This document shows positions 49,598 through 62,770 of a stretch of 64,000 bases of DNA, one piece after another. The position numbers and the translations under genes are program-made. The DNA is taken from assembly GCA_965153355.1 (NCBI GenBank), contig OZ231127.1:26412001-26476000 (forward strand), written 5' to 3'. Position 1 is the stretch's first letter, and each line of letters begins with the position of its first letter. The DNA comes from Flaccisagitta enflata. Its lineage: Eukaryota; Chaetognatha; Sagittoidea; Aphragmophora. The notes below the pieces were generated by a model. That model saw only the letters and a program-made list of their open reading frames with translations, made no database searches and was not told where the DNA came from.

Positions 49598-50544
49598 TTT
49601 ATTCACTATTTATCTTCTACCTCTTTTTTTCCATCCTTATATCGCCTTCATCATCATCTTAATCTTTATCCTGATTGTTTTCATCTCTTCTAGTTGTTTT
49701 GATTCTTCAACTACTTCTTTTTCTTTCTTTTCTTCTTTCTTTCTCTTCCCTTACCTATTTCTCTTTTTCTTTTTCTCCCCATCATCTTTTTCTCCCCATC
49801 ATCTTCTTCCTCCCTTTCTACCATTCCCGGTTTCCCTGTTTTATGTTCCTCCTCTTTCCAACGTCATTTTTGCCCTCTTTACTTACATCTGTCCTAAAAA
49901 GCAAAAAAAGAACGAATGAAAAAAATTGCCATTGCCTTTGGGGTTCACCTGCCATTGCCATTGGGGTTCACTTGTCACTGTCTTTGAAATCTTTTTTTAT
50001 AACATGCATTGCAGAAAACTTTGGATCTCTTAAACAAGGGTTTACAATGTTTAAACTGCATCATCATAATTTATTTAAGAAATTAAATTGTTTTATTTGA
50101 GAGAAAACTAAAAGCGCCAGTTTTCTTTTCACATTTTGTGCTCTTCAACCTTAAAGTTATCTACCACAAAAAATAAAAGCGATTATTTTAGCTCTACCAA
50201 GTAACTCTGTATGCTTTGATACAGGTTTGTTTTGATTGAGAATGTGAGCTTTTCTGAAATGATCAACGGTTATTACAGATGAATGTTTTGTAACATAAAT
50301 AATCTTTACCGCGTTACGACAAAATGGCTAACCCCACGTGGCCACAGGGCACAGGTATGAAGCTTTATTTTTTATCATCTGGTCTCTCAGCCGTTTGACG
50401 TCTGTGTGGAGGTCTCAAGAGTAATGCTAGCCAGAGAGTGGTCAGAAAATTGCAACGTAAATTTGCATTTGGCTTTTTTTCCTTACATTAATAGCTTAGA
50501 GCATGTAAAGAACACTATTGAATGATTATTGGAGCTCAGTTGAA
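49598..50544. other. Non-coding stretch
   Basis: TTC/CTT-rich to about 49860, then AT-rich DNA. A short duplicated phrase (GCCATTGCC, GGGGTTCAC) at 49926-49975. No gene. Confidence 0.4.
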
Positions 50545-50553
50545 GAAGACGAA

Positions 50554-50600
<47 letters not shown>

Positions 50601-50780
50601 AGAAGAAGAAGAAGAAGAAGAAGAAGAAGAAGAAGAAGAAGAAGAAGAAGAAGGAGAAGAAGAAGAAGAAGGAAAGGAAGAAATGGAAAAACATAAAAAT
50701 ATAAAGATAAAAAAGAAAAAGAAAAAAAAAGAGGAAGAAAAAGAAACGAAAAAGAAAAAGAAAAGGAAGAGAAAGAAAAG
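50545..50780. repeat. (GAA)n microsatellite
   Basis: GAA to 50670, then A-rich GAAAAAG decay. Confidence 0.95.
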
Positions 50781-51738
50781 GATAATAAATAGGTATAGAA
50801 AAGGCAGACAGAAAGAGAAATCACAACCATCTATAAACCACCCCTCCCATCTCCTCTTCAGCATCACCCTCATCGATTTACCACTACCAACAACCACCAC
50901 CGAGTCGAGGCAAAACCATTTGTTTTCTTCAGCCATTCTTAATCCTCTTTCTTAATTGTCAGTACCTCAATCAGTTTCCCATAGCTGCCTTTCCCTTTCT
51001 CTCAATCGCTTTTTACTTTTTTCTCTTTTCGTCGAAGATTGGTTGCACTCCTTGTCATCTAAAGCAATATACGCACCAAGCACCTGAGCCCTCGTGCATG
51101 GTGGAGCATTATGTACCGTGCACCATTTCTGATCAATTGATATGTGCGCTGAGTAGGGTCTACAGTTTAAGTAAGTACTTTACTCACGGCCTACAAGGCC
51201 AATAGTTAACATCATCTGCTCTTTTTTTCAATTCAGTTTTAAACTTTAAGTGACTCTTAATGACTACTTTTTAGTATAGCGTGCGATACTACATCCTCCC
51301 AAAGACAATAGGTTTTAAATTGCCTGAACCTACAGCAGTTTTTGTTATTTCTATATGAATGCATTCAGTAAAAGTCTTAGAGGATAACAAGTGACATTGA
51401 TCAGCATTACAGGGGCAGCCCTGTGCAACTAAATTGGTTTAGTTATTTCTCAGTTGACTGTGAGTACTGAGAAATAATGTTCTTTACCCAGCGTTTCGGG
51501 CAAGTAAATCTAGAGGAGAATAATATCTTCTTAATCGTTTCTACTAGTAGTCGTTATATGGATCGTCGAAAGAGATAACGAATTTTGGAAGCATTTACGA
51601 AAAGCCATAAACCTTGTCAATTCTTTAGTCTACATCAATGCATCACACGTTGTTATTGCCACACTCTTGTTTTCCCACCTTGAGCGCGCCTAAATAAATA
51701 AGGACAAAAGATACGGTCTTCATGTTGCTTTGTTGCAG
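50781..51738. other. Probable intron
   Basis: Unique sequence, with GAGAAATAATG palindromic phrases near 51440-51480. It ends in TTGCTTTGTTGCAG at the exon below. Confidence 0.4.
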
Positions 51739-51787
51739 GATTTATCTGAATGAAGTCATGGGAAGCGTGAACCTGACCCGAGCCAAG
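51739..51787 (+). CDS. Short internal exon of an unrecognised gene
   Basis: This 49-nt segment lies between TTGTTGCAG and AAG-GTGAGG, both close to consensus. Only one frame is open and it reads IYLNEVMGSVNLTRAK after one leading base, ending in phase 0. Composition is coding-like against an AT-rich background. Too short to assign a family. The terminal exons at 59124 and 61534 both need two preceding bases, so at least one unseen exon would have to lie between if they are the same gene. Confidence 0.5.
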
Positions 51788-52780
<993 letters not shown>

Positions 52781-53304
52781 TTTTTTTTCTTTTCCTTTTT
52801 ACCTCTTTCCTTCATTTTCCTTTCCGTATTCCTACAATGCTCTATCTCTATCATGAAGTATGGTTTGTCGGTTTGTCTCTGTATTTCATTTTGTTTTGTT
52901 TTACGGTTTCACCTACCGCCAAGACCCCAACGCTATTTCATTGTGTCGCTTTGCTATTCAGTTACACTTTCTCTCTTTCATGGCATCAATAATGATTAAT
53001 CAATTCATTACTATAATCAGTTGTTTTTTTCTCTCTGAATTTAGGGTTGTAGAATGTAGAAGCTTCTTCAGTATTTTCTCTTATGTCGTTTTACTAATCT
53101 TTTTTTTTTTTAACATTTTTTTGCTTTCTTCCTCTTTTTCACTCCTTTATTATTCTTCGGCCTTTTCTTATTCTTTCTGAAGCTGATTATCACATGAATT
53201 ATCTTCTAGCACCATTACCAAAACTCTCTACTTTCTTTTTTTATCGCTAAGCTGTTTTTTCTTTTCTCTATTTTGTGTGTGGGTGTGTATGCTTCTCTTT
53301 GGCT
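52781..53304. other. T-rich non-coding stretch
   Basis: No gene or element supported. Confidence 0.4.
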
Positions 53305-53816
<512 letters not shown>

Positions 53817-54082
53817 CATTTACACACACACGCTTCTTTCTCTCTCCATTACCAAAAATTCTTTTCATGTCGTCAGGATACCGAGCCTCTTTTTTTCTTT
53901 TTTATATATTTTCTTCCATTTTTTGTCCTGCCTCCCTCCTTAATGACTCTCTGTCTTCTCCTAACCCCTTTTTCTAATTCCACTTTCTGTCCTAAGTTCT
54001 GTCCATATTTTTCTCCTGCTACACTAATGTCTGTCTTTTTTTACTTTTCCTGTTTTCTTTGCTTCCTTTGGATCCCTCTTAA

Positions 54083-54396
54083 CAGTCAGTGGACAAAACA
54101 CAATAGGTAGAGAACTCACACTGTTAGCTTTTATATTACATACTGTTAATGAACACTATATTTTATACTTGAACTGGTTGTTAAAATTACACCTGGGTGT
54201 AATGTTACACGATTGTAAAAATTATAGCCGGCTGTAATTCTACCAACCAAATGTTGCATACAGTGCTTTGTTTTTTTTTACAATCGGCTATTATTCTAAC
54301 AATTGATTGTTGCATACAACAATATGTTTTTTTGACTAGGTTGGACCAAAACCAACAATGTGAGTTAACTACCTATTTTGTTTTGTCCACTGACTG
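54083..54396. mobile_element. 314-bp MITE with 4-bp target duplication TTAA
   Basis: CAGTCAGTGGACAAAACACA with AATAGGTAG at the left, mirrored at the right, with TTAA on each side (54079-54082, 54397-54400). GTAATNNTACA words are repeated inside. Related ends and size to 29208-29532. Confidence 0.82.
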
Positions 54397-54544
54397 TTAA
54401 CCAAGAACCAAAAACCAAGAACCAAGAATAAAACGAGTTATTACTAAAAACGTACAGTAGATGTCATCTAGACTTGGAAATACGGGAGAATTCATTACAG
54501 GAAAATAAATAAACTTAAAAGACTGACATTGGGAATATGAACTA

Positions 54545-54935
54545 ATAAAAGGATGCTTTATTGCCCATGGGTGTTGGTTGCCATGAAAACACAGTTCCAT
54601 GTATTCACGCAAAAGTATCAATATTTTGAGAAATTTTTTTAGGGAACATTGTTTAAGATAAGATTTGCTACAACTTTCCCATAATATGTTCTCTAAGAAT
54701 ATTGCTTGTTTGGCGGTTGCTAGGGAGCATCATAGGGCTGCTACACATAGTAACGCTCCCTAGTAACGGCTAAACGAGCAATATTCTTACAGAACATATT
54801 GTGAGAAAGTTGTAGCAAATTTTATTTTAAACAATGTTCCCTAAAAAAAAATTTCAAAATATTGATAATTGAGCGTGAATACATGGAAATGTGTTTCCAT
54901 GGCAACCAACACCCATGGGCAATAAAGCATCTGTT
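54545..54935. mobile_element. 390-bp palindromic MITE nested in the composite
   Basis: GATGCTTTATTGCCCATGGG ... TGGTTGCCATG and a nearly perfect inverse copy, with a short loop around GCATCATAGGGCTGC. The two arms are each about 180 bp. Confidence 0.85.
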
Positions 54936-54945
54936 TATCAATCTA

Positions 54946-55548
54946 CTATCTAGGCGGAAAAAATCTTTCGTCCTGTAACAAAAATGTATTCATTGGCGTA
55001 AAAATGAATACAAATCAATTACAAATCCATCAATAATTAGTGTGAGCTCCCTTTGACTGAATCAGAGCCGACATTTGTTTTGGAAGCATTTTGTAGAGCG
55101 GTTTTTTCGCAGTTCGAGGTACTAAGGAGAGAAGGCTTTGCAGATCTTTCTCGCAATTTTTAATTGTTTATTCTTTCGCTACATTTAGACTTGCAGTTTT
55201 CAAAAGAATCATTAAATCATAGAAAAATTGGTGACATAAATGAAGCCCTCCGAATTTGCAAGCAGGCAACGCAAATCGCATCTATTCAGCTCAAGGCGTT
55301 TAGAAGTAATCAAAAAAAGAGTGAAATGATATCATTAGAAGATTGTGGAGAAATGGCAAAAGTGAAACTGAAGTATTTCATTTAAAGTTGAATAGTTTTT
55401 GAATCCATAGAGCTAGAGGGATGCGGTTTGCGTCAATCTCTTGCAAATTTGAAGAGCTTTATTTATCTCACCGATTTTTTTATGTTTGGTTGATTCTTAC
55501 CTGAGATATGCACGTAAACGTACCGAAAGATTTTTTCCGCCTAGATAG
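54946..55548 (-). mobile_element. Tc1-like element, internally deleted, nested in the composite
   Basis: CTATCTAGGCGGAAAAAATC and its complement are the ends, with TA outside each (54944-54945, 55549-55550). It still carries the end of a transposase gene on the minus strand. Confidence 0.85.
55030..55110 (-). pseudogene. Tc1-like transposase C-terminal relic
   Basis: Minus-strand reading LYKMLPKQMSALIQSKG, then AHTNY and TGA (55030-55032), has the normal form of a Tc1-family C-terminus. The catalytic DDE part is deleted between here and the right end. Confidence 0.7.
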
Positions 55549-55641
55549 TATATTCCAAGTATCAGTCTCTCAAGTATATTTATCTTCCCATATAGCTATA
55601 ATGAATTCCCCCGTATTTCCAAATCTAGACGACATCTACTG

Positions 55642-56173
55642 TAGTATTTCTTTTAGATCTCCTTAGGAAATTAGCTACGTTTTTGATAATGACCTGCTGG
55701 TTGTCTCTGAGTGCATTTCCATCTGTTTATCTATCGGTTGGCTACGCTCTTATTTGCCTCGGTGTTTTTCAGTGATGCTGATTAGACAATGATCATCGCA
55801 CTGTAGCGATTCAAATCCAGTTGAATCAAGAATCTACTCATCTGTCCCCATTGCTCATTGCCGTATTGAAGCCGCATTAAAGCGATTCAAATCAAACTGA
55901 ATCAAGAATCTATTCATCTATCTCCATTGCTTATTGCCGTATACGAGTTAGTCATGTAGGGATACTGTTCCACTTGCTATGATATGAATGGTCATCGCAT
56001 CTCTAAAACAGGCTTTGTTTGTCCATTGCTCCGTCCGTCCGTTATCTTTTTGTGACGCTTTTGCAAAATCAAAGTCGCTTGGATTACGATTAACGATGTA
56101 AGATTAACGAATATTGTTTCTAATATGGGAATTCTTTTGGAAAAAAAGTCCAAGGACTTTTATAGACTATATA
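55642..56173. other. Non-coding stretch
   Basis: Two related 90-bp phrases around GATTCAAATC(C/A)A with TGAATCAAGAATCTA (55808 and 55877). No gene. Confidence 0.45.
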
Positions 56174-56261
56174 ACACCCTGTGCAGGAAATTTGGCACAA
56201 ACATATTGACACAAAAACGATACTTCTAGATGGCCCAGTGAGTTGAAATTTGAAACATGAC

Positions 56262-56402
56262 CTCCTGGAGGATGTTCAGGAGTATTGCTTAAGCATTGCT
56301 TAGCAAGTCTTGAGCAATGCTTGAGCATGCTTGAGCAATGCTTGAGCAATGCTTAAGTGTTGCTAAGCAATGCTTAAGCAATGACCGTGAACACCCTCCT
56401 GA
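56262..56402. mobile_element. TTGAGCAATGC-core MITE, second copy
   Basis: Same inverted ends (GGAGGATGTTCAGG / CCGTGAACACCCTCC) and core words as 7531-7665. Confidence 0.7.
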
Positions 56403-56539
56403 TTAGCTCTACTGGACGTAAGAATGCGCCGTTGATCAGTCCTGCGACCACTCTCTGCCATAGAAAGCTTCAAACTATAAATGCGGTGCTAGATTTTGAT
56501 GGATTTTTACCGGCAAAATTTGATGAGGGGAAACACTTA

Positions 56540-57048
56540 CAGTAGATGTCGTCTATACTTGGAAATACGGGGGCCCATATATCCTAAGTACCATTTATGG
56601 GAATGAAATGAAACTGTGTGTGTATAATGCTTATGTCCTATAAGGTTGACGATGGGGTATGGCAGCCCTGTTAATAGAAAATTCTTTTGAATACACTAAA
56701 TCAAATTCACTTGAGTGAATCAGCTTCTGGAATTGGTCTAGTGGTTAACTCACTTGGCTTCCGATTTATCTTGATCAGTTTATTTAGTCAAAGGTTCCAG
56801 GTTCGAATCCCAGACTGGTTTTGCACTGCAAGCAAATGGATGAAGCTGAAATTCTGCAAAAAAAGTGATTGATCCTAAAATTTTATACTTAAAGTTTTTT
56901 TCCTAGGGTAAGCCGTAGGGGGATGCCATACCCCATCGTCAACCCCTTAGGGTTTATACATTATATTAGCAAAATATCAGTCCCCTCACTATACTGATGC
57001 TCAGGTTATGAGCTCCCCCGTATTTCCAAGTCTAGACGACATCTACTG
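56540..57048. mobile_element. TA-flanked MITE sharing ends with 54455-55641
   Basis: CAGTAGATGTCGTCTATACT with TGGAAATACGGG and complement; TA at 56538-56539 and 57049-57050. Inside it a second inverted pair (GGTTGACGATGGGGTATGGC at 56644, complement at 56924-56944) bounds about 300 bp that contains the tRNA-like sequence. Confidence 0.85.
56734..56810 (+). repeat. tRNA-derived sequence (SINE head or pseudo-tRNA)
   Basis: TGGTCTAGTGG (A box, 56734-56744) and GGTTCGAATCC (B box, 56800-56810) are near-consensus polymerase III internal promoter boxes. A CTTCCGA loop suggests tRNA-Gly(UCC) ancestry. The T-stem pairs badly and no acceptor stem closes, so it is not a functional tRNA. Confidence 0.6.
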
Positions 57049-57321
57049 TATGCTTGAGGTCATTTTTGAACTACTGGGGTGGTCTGAAGCAAGCAGTGCA
57101 TGCAGGGGGACTAAGTTGGGTCCCTCAATGCTGTGCAGCACCTGATCCACGCCAAAATCTGCAAAATCGAGGGACAAGTCATTATCTATCTTTTTCGCTT
57201 GATCAAAGACAAAATCATCAAATCTGCGGCATATAGACTCTATTTGACCTTCAAATAAATTGTTATTTTTCAACTTCATTGCTGCTTTTTGGCTCTTACA
57301 ATATTTTTGCATTCCAGCCAT
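57046..57321 (-). pseudogene. Coding-like relic of unknown family
   Basis: A minus-strand frame of about 90 residues (MAGMQKYCKSQKAAMKL ... CRRFDDFVFDQAKKID ... LSLDFADFGVDQ) has balanced, non-repetitive composition unlike the junk frames around it. It ends at the boundary of the MITE inserted at 57048, so the gene was probably cut by that insertion. It may be part of the protein of the element at 56174-57400. I do not recognise a domain. Confidence 0.4.
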
Positions 57322-57400
57322 ATTTTGGACAGATTCGATCTATTTTGAATGGTAATCAATTGTTTTATTGGACTTGTGCCAAATTTCCTGCTCAGGGTGT

Positions 57401-58383
57401 TACCGATTCTTTCGCTAACTTCTTTTTTGTAATGTCTTTTGTGATCGAAAAACAAATTCAATTCAATTCAATTCAATTCAATTCAATTCAATTCAATGGA
57501 GGCACACGAACTGGCCTTGTTTTGCTTTTGCTTAACATGATACGTCTCAATTGATTATTCACACGCATGACGCTATCAGCGAGTCCTCTTTGGATATGAA
57601 TTGCTTTTGATTTCTCTGATATCACCGCCGTGCGATGTGAAGTCAATGTCATACTACGTCAATCTCGAATAAAGGCTTTGGTGACAACTGGTGACAAGTC
57701 TGATTGGCTTAGGTCATCGTTTCATGTTCGGACATCAATGAGCAAGCCAATTAATGAGAATAGAAAAGCGTCTCTAGAGTTCAATTCATGAACAAGCTAA
57801 GAATATTGTTGAGCAGTTGAGCAAGTTAAGAATATTGGTGAACAGTTGAACAAGTTAAGAATATTGGTGAACAGTTGAACTCCGCGCCAACGAACCCGTA
57901 TGTAACGAAGTTTTTGCCTTGACCAAATGAAGCTCAGATTGTGTAAAGGATTAAACGAACGTTTGAGATGTTTCTTGTGCATGAAATGTGCAACAAAGAG
58001 TAACTTACAAAAATTCTTGAAAATGCTTGTGTGTGTATGGAGGGGGGTGGGGTAAGGATGGGTAAGGATGTCCACCCGTCCGCATCGATATTGGTACTCC
58101 GCGTCACTTGTTTTGCTATCTGTGGTATCAAATTGTTGTTGGCCCAAAGGGTATCGTTAGCCATCTAACCTTCTTTTTTTTTCTTTTTTTTTTTTTTTTG
58201 CTCGGTTTTATTCTTCTACAGACTTGGTTCTCATCTTCTCTTTTCTCTTTTCACTTTTCTCTATTTTTCTTTTTCGGCTTGACATTTTTTCTTTTCACAA
58301 TCTACTCATTCATCATTAAGTTCCCCGGATGAGCTTCTTTTACGCTCTTGTCACTGACGTCACACCCTTCTAATACCGCTGAG

Positions 58384-58384
<1 letters not shown>
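57401..58384. other. Non-coding stretch
   Basis: (AATTC)n at 57456-57496, then GGCCTTGTTTTGC at 57513, an orphan end of the AG-hairpin family. AAGAATATTGGTGAACAGTTG is repeated three times (57795-57880). No gene. Confidence 0.45.
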
Positions 58385-59102
<718 letters not shown>

Positions 59103-59123
59103 TTTCATGGTCCATACGGTCAG

Positions 59124-59466
59124 GTGTCCAAAGTCTGGTTCTGATTCCATTGAATCTGAAATTGATCGTTGGTTCTGCCACAAACCATTGAAACGGTCTG
59201 CCAATCCACTTGAGGCAATGACAAATATGAAAACTGAGTTTCCGCGAACCAACAAAGCGTTTCAAAAATATTGCATTTTTCCAACAAATACAGAACCGCA
59301 ACAAACAAATCTTTTCCATGGTTGGTCTCAACACTCGACCACACTGCCGAAACATTTCAGTGGATACAATCGAAAAAAAAATTTGATCAGCAGCGCAATA
59401 CGATCAAATGGCTTCATCTTTAATTATAAAAATGGTCATGATTCCAGCTCAGATGGAGAATTGTGA
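59124..59466 (+). CDS. Candidate terminal exon of an unrecognised gene
   Basis: A 72-bp (CT)n tract ends 24 bases before GGTCAG at 59118-59123. From 59124, after one leading base, 113 codons are open to TGA at 59464-59466. The translation is non-repetitive and polar (begins CPKSGSDSIESEIDRWF, ends NGHDSSSDGEL) with an acidic-serine tail. This is unlike the frames produced by surrounding DNA. The acceptor lacks a classic tract right next to the AG but has the CT block upstream. ATTAAA occurs about 330 bases downstream. No domain recognised; a long chance frame is possible. Confidence 0.42.
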
Positions 59467-60167
59467 AATCTTTTAATCGTCGCTTTGATAAGAACTAACT
59501 CGAGTACACACTGCATGTGTCATAAATAGAAACAAAATTTATGAATAACATTAACCTGGAACAAGTTGTTTGACTTATGATAATCAAGATCCTTTCATTG
59601 TTTAACATGAAGTAGATTGCAAGCAAAATCTTTCTTGATACGATTATTTTAAAATAGTATTCCAATTAAATGACGGATGAAATCATTTCCTTTATCTTGT
59701 TTTCATTTTAGGGTAATAAGAGAAGCTAGTTAAACTAGCTGAGCTATAAGGTTGATCATCATATCTTGTTATTTTATTGAGAAAGTAAGACTTTCACATT
59801 AAAAAAACGTGTTTTACATTAGCAATAAGGCAGTAAGATCATAGAAACTAACTGTAGTGCCATTCACGCCACCCCATATGTGACACGTTACATCAGGAGC
59901 AACAAGTAAAAATTCTTCTGAAAAATCGGAAAATCGAAACAGGAAACCGCGGTTTCAGCGCCAACCGGAAATGGAAGTCGCGTGGCGATTAGGAGGCGCG
60001 TCGAAATCGCGCCGAAATCGTGGCGGAAATGCTCCGTTGTAAGGGTCTACCGATGGGATATATTGACAACTTTTTGTGTTTAATACTTGCAATTATTTTT
60101 TTTTCTTTTTATCTCACTACCCTTGCCCAAAGATATATACGACTGATTCTGTCTGGTTTTGTTTTTT
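59467..60167. other. Non-coding stretch with a CpG-rich patch
   Basis: 59935-60045 is unusually CpG-rich (CGCGTGGCGATTAGG, GGCGCGTCGAAATCGCGCCG) in AT-rich surroundings. It may be a regulatory island or a remnant of repeat; no frame supports an exon. Confidence 0.4.
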
Positions 60168-60941
60168 AACAAGGCCAACACCTGTAAGTCGCGTGCGAGA
60201 CAAAGGTAACTGAATTGACCTGACTTTTCATTGTATCACTTTATCGACTTAATCCAAACCTAAACCAGACTTATACCACACTCAAACCAGACTCAAACCA
60301 GACTCAAACCAGACTCAAACCAGACTCAAACCAGACTCCAACCAGACTCCAACCAGACTCCAACCAGACTCCAACCAGACTCCAACAAGACTCCAACCCG
60401 ACTCCAACCAGACAAAAATGACTAAAAATGGCTAAAAGCAACCAAAAATGACCAAAAACAACAAAAAAGAACAAAAATGTGTTAAATGATCAAAATGAAC
60501 AAAATGACATAAATGACCAAAGCATACCAAAAACCATGTCAAATGACCAAAAATGACCTGAAATGTCCCAAAATGACTTAAAAATGACTTAAAACTACTT
60601 TATATGCCCAAAAACGACACAAATGACATGAATGAACAAAATGATGTAAATGATCAAAAATGACCAAAAATGACTAAAAGCAACCAAAAATGACCAAAAA
60701 CAACAAAAAAATGACTCAGAAAACTCCAGACAACCCAAAATGACCAAAAAGACGCAAAAAAGCAAAGTGTTACCGACCGACCGACTGACCGACCGACCGA
60801 CCGACCGACCGACCGACCGACCGACCGACCGACCAACCGACCGACCGACCAACCGACCGACGGACGGACGGACGGACGGACGGACGGACGGACGGACGGA
60901 CGGATGGACGGACAACGGTTGTAGAGTGCACGCGACTGAAA
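60168..60941 (-). repeat. AG-hairpin-family element, minus orientation, with tandem arrays inside
   Basis: The AACAAGGCC end is at 60168, and AGTCGCGTGC (60187-60196) is mirrored exactly by GCACGCGACT (60928-60937), 730 bp away. The near hairpin arm is deleted. Interior arrays are ACCAGACTCAA (60260-60410), AAAATGACCA-type (60410-60740), then (GACC)n and (GACG)n (60776-60912). Confidence 0.85.
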
Positions 60942-61380
60942 AGAGCATGTCACAATAAGTCTGCCTGATGCTTGTTGATGACTGTGTTCTCAACGTTGGT
61001 CTTTCATCTATTCCTCCAAATTCATCAAAATCAAGAAACAAAAGTCGCTAAATCGTTAGATAGTCGTCGGTGCCCGATGCCTCTAGGTTAATGAGAGGGG
61101 CAGTGGTCCTAAAAGGACCAATAACCTATGCTAAGGCGCTTGGGGAATAGGATCTAAGGGGTAAATTTGGGCCCTACAAATGGACTTGTACCCCAAGGCT
61201 GATAGGTGGGCTTTGAGGTTGGGAATTGGCCCATAGGGCTGAGATCAAGGTCTCAGGGCCTTGAGGCTGGGATTTGGGCCTCGGGACAGGGATTTGGGAT
61301 TTGGGCCTCCAGGCTGGGATTTCGGCCCCTTGAGTTTGGGGGGGGGGTGGAGAAGAAGAAGGAGAAGAAGGAAAAGAAGA
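60942..61380. repeat. GGGATTTGGGCCTCGAGGCT minisatellite, degenerate
   Basis: From about 61140 to 61325, words such as GGGATTTGGGCCTC recur. A G-run and GAAGAAGG tail follow. TCGGTGCCCGATGCCTC with GGGGCAGTGGTCC near 61068 recalls the CGGCC hairpin unit. 60942-61060 is unremarkable. Confidence 0.55.
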
Positions 61381-61533
61381 AGAAACGTCTCCATATGTGA
61401 AAGCAAATACAAAATAAACCTTCGAGGACGAAATTAGGTGCACCTGCATTCAAGTATAATTGCATCCATTACTTCTTCAAGTGCAAGCTTCATTTATCTG
61501 TACAACGCTCTTGCCACTTCCATGCCGGTGCAG

Positions 61534-61666
61534 AGTTGCCATTAACGTCACCACGCGATCTGCTACGGCTGCCAAGAGCAGAAGCTTGAAAGAAAAAGAG
61601 TTGAAAAAAAAGCTGGGTGAGATTAAGAAGTGGAAAAAAAGGAAGCCGGAAAAATCGGCGCATTGA
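61534..61666 (+). CDS. Candidate terminal exon encoding a lysine-rich C-terminus
   Basis: CACTTCCATGCCGGTGCAG precedes 61534. After one base the frame reads VAINVTTRSATAAKSRSLK and continues through LKKKLGEIKKWKKRKPEKS to TGA at 61664-61666. A canonical AATAAA lies 65 bases after the stop (61731-61736) and another near 61775. Acceptor, open frame, stop and poly(A) signal in the right order and spacing make a gene 3' end plausible. The tail is basic and probably helical. Family unknown. It requires a preceding exon ending with two codon bases. Confidence 0.42.
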
Positions 61667-61730
61667 AGAGGAATCGAAAGTGAGAACAGAAATGAGGAAT
61701 GACCATGATTCAGGTCGTAAGTATATTAGA

Positions 61731-61736
61731 AATAAA
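61731..61736 (+). promoter_or_regulatory. Candidate poly(A) signal AATAAA
   Basis: Canonical hexamer 65 bases after the stop codon at 61666. Confidence 0.45.
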
Positions 61737-61873
61737 AATTTGGAATAAGACAATTTTTAACAAGACAATTTTGAATAAAGATTTGGAATTAGACAATTTT
61801 CAACTACGTAGATGAAAGATTGGCGCCAACATATTCCAACCATATTGTGTTATCGTGAGCTCAATTATCGTGG

Positions 61874-62302
<429 letters not shown>

Positions 62303-62770
62303 TTTGGGCAGCAGCTCCGAAGGTGTCGATGACCTATGCTTTCACACATATGGGGGATTTTCTCCTTCTTCTACGTCCCTCCCTCAAATCCCAGTCTCAA
62401 GGCCCAAATTTTGGTCTCGAGACCTAAATCCCAGTCGTGAAGCCCAGATCCCAGCCTCAAAGCCCAAATCCTAGGCTCAAGGCCCAAATCCTAGCCTCAA
62501 GGCCCATATTTCAGTCTTGAAGCCCAAATCTCAGCCTCAAGGTCAGAATATCAGCCAGGAGGCCCAAATCTCAGTCTCCAGGCTAGGATTTGGGCCTTGA
62601 AGCTAGGATTTGGGCCTTGAAGCTGAGATTTGGGCCTCAAAGCTGGGATTTGGGCCTCGAGACCAAGATTAGGGCCTTGAGACTGGGATTTGAGGGGGGG
62701 ACATAGAAGGAGGAGAGAATCCCCCATATGTGTGAAAGCATAGGTCATCGACCCCTTTGGGGTCGCTGCT
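62303..62770. mobile_element. Foldback unit: CGGCC-type ends with an inverted minisatellite
   Basis: GGGCAGCAGCTCCGAAGGTG with TCGATGACCTATGCTTTCAC at the left is mirrored at the right by GTGAAAGCATAGGTCATCGA with CCCCTTTGGGGTCGCTGCT. Inside, CCCAAATCCCAGCCTCAA units run forward to about 62580, then the same units run inverted (GGATTTGGGCCTTGAAGCT) to about 62690. Confidence 0.75.

Larger units (their letters stand above)
54455..55641. mobile_element. Composite Tc1/mariner-type element (outer)
   Basis: CAGTAGATGTCATCTAGACT at the left and its complement at the right with one or two changes, TA on both sides (54453-54454, 55642-55643). It contains two nested elements (54545-54935, 54946-55548). 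The same ends bound 56540-57048. Confidence 0.88.
56174..57400. mobile_element. TA-flanked TIR element with three layers of insertions
   Basis: ACACCCTGTGCAGGAAATTT with GGCACAA at the left, complement at the right (one base less), TA outside both (56172-56173, 57401-57402). It is split by the elements at 56262-56402 and 56540-57048. A minus-strand coding relic lies at 57046-57321. Confidence 0.75.

Noticed and set aside
56734-56822. Functional tRNA gene
   Set aside because: A and B boxes are good, but the T-stem mispairs and no acceptor stem closes.
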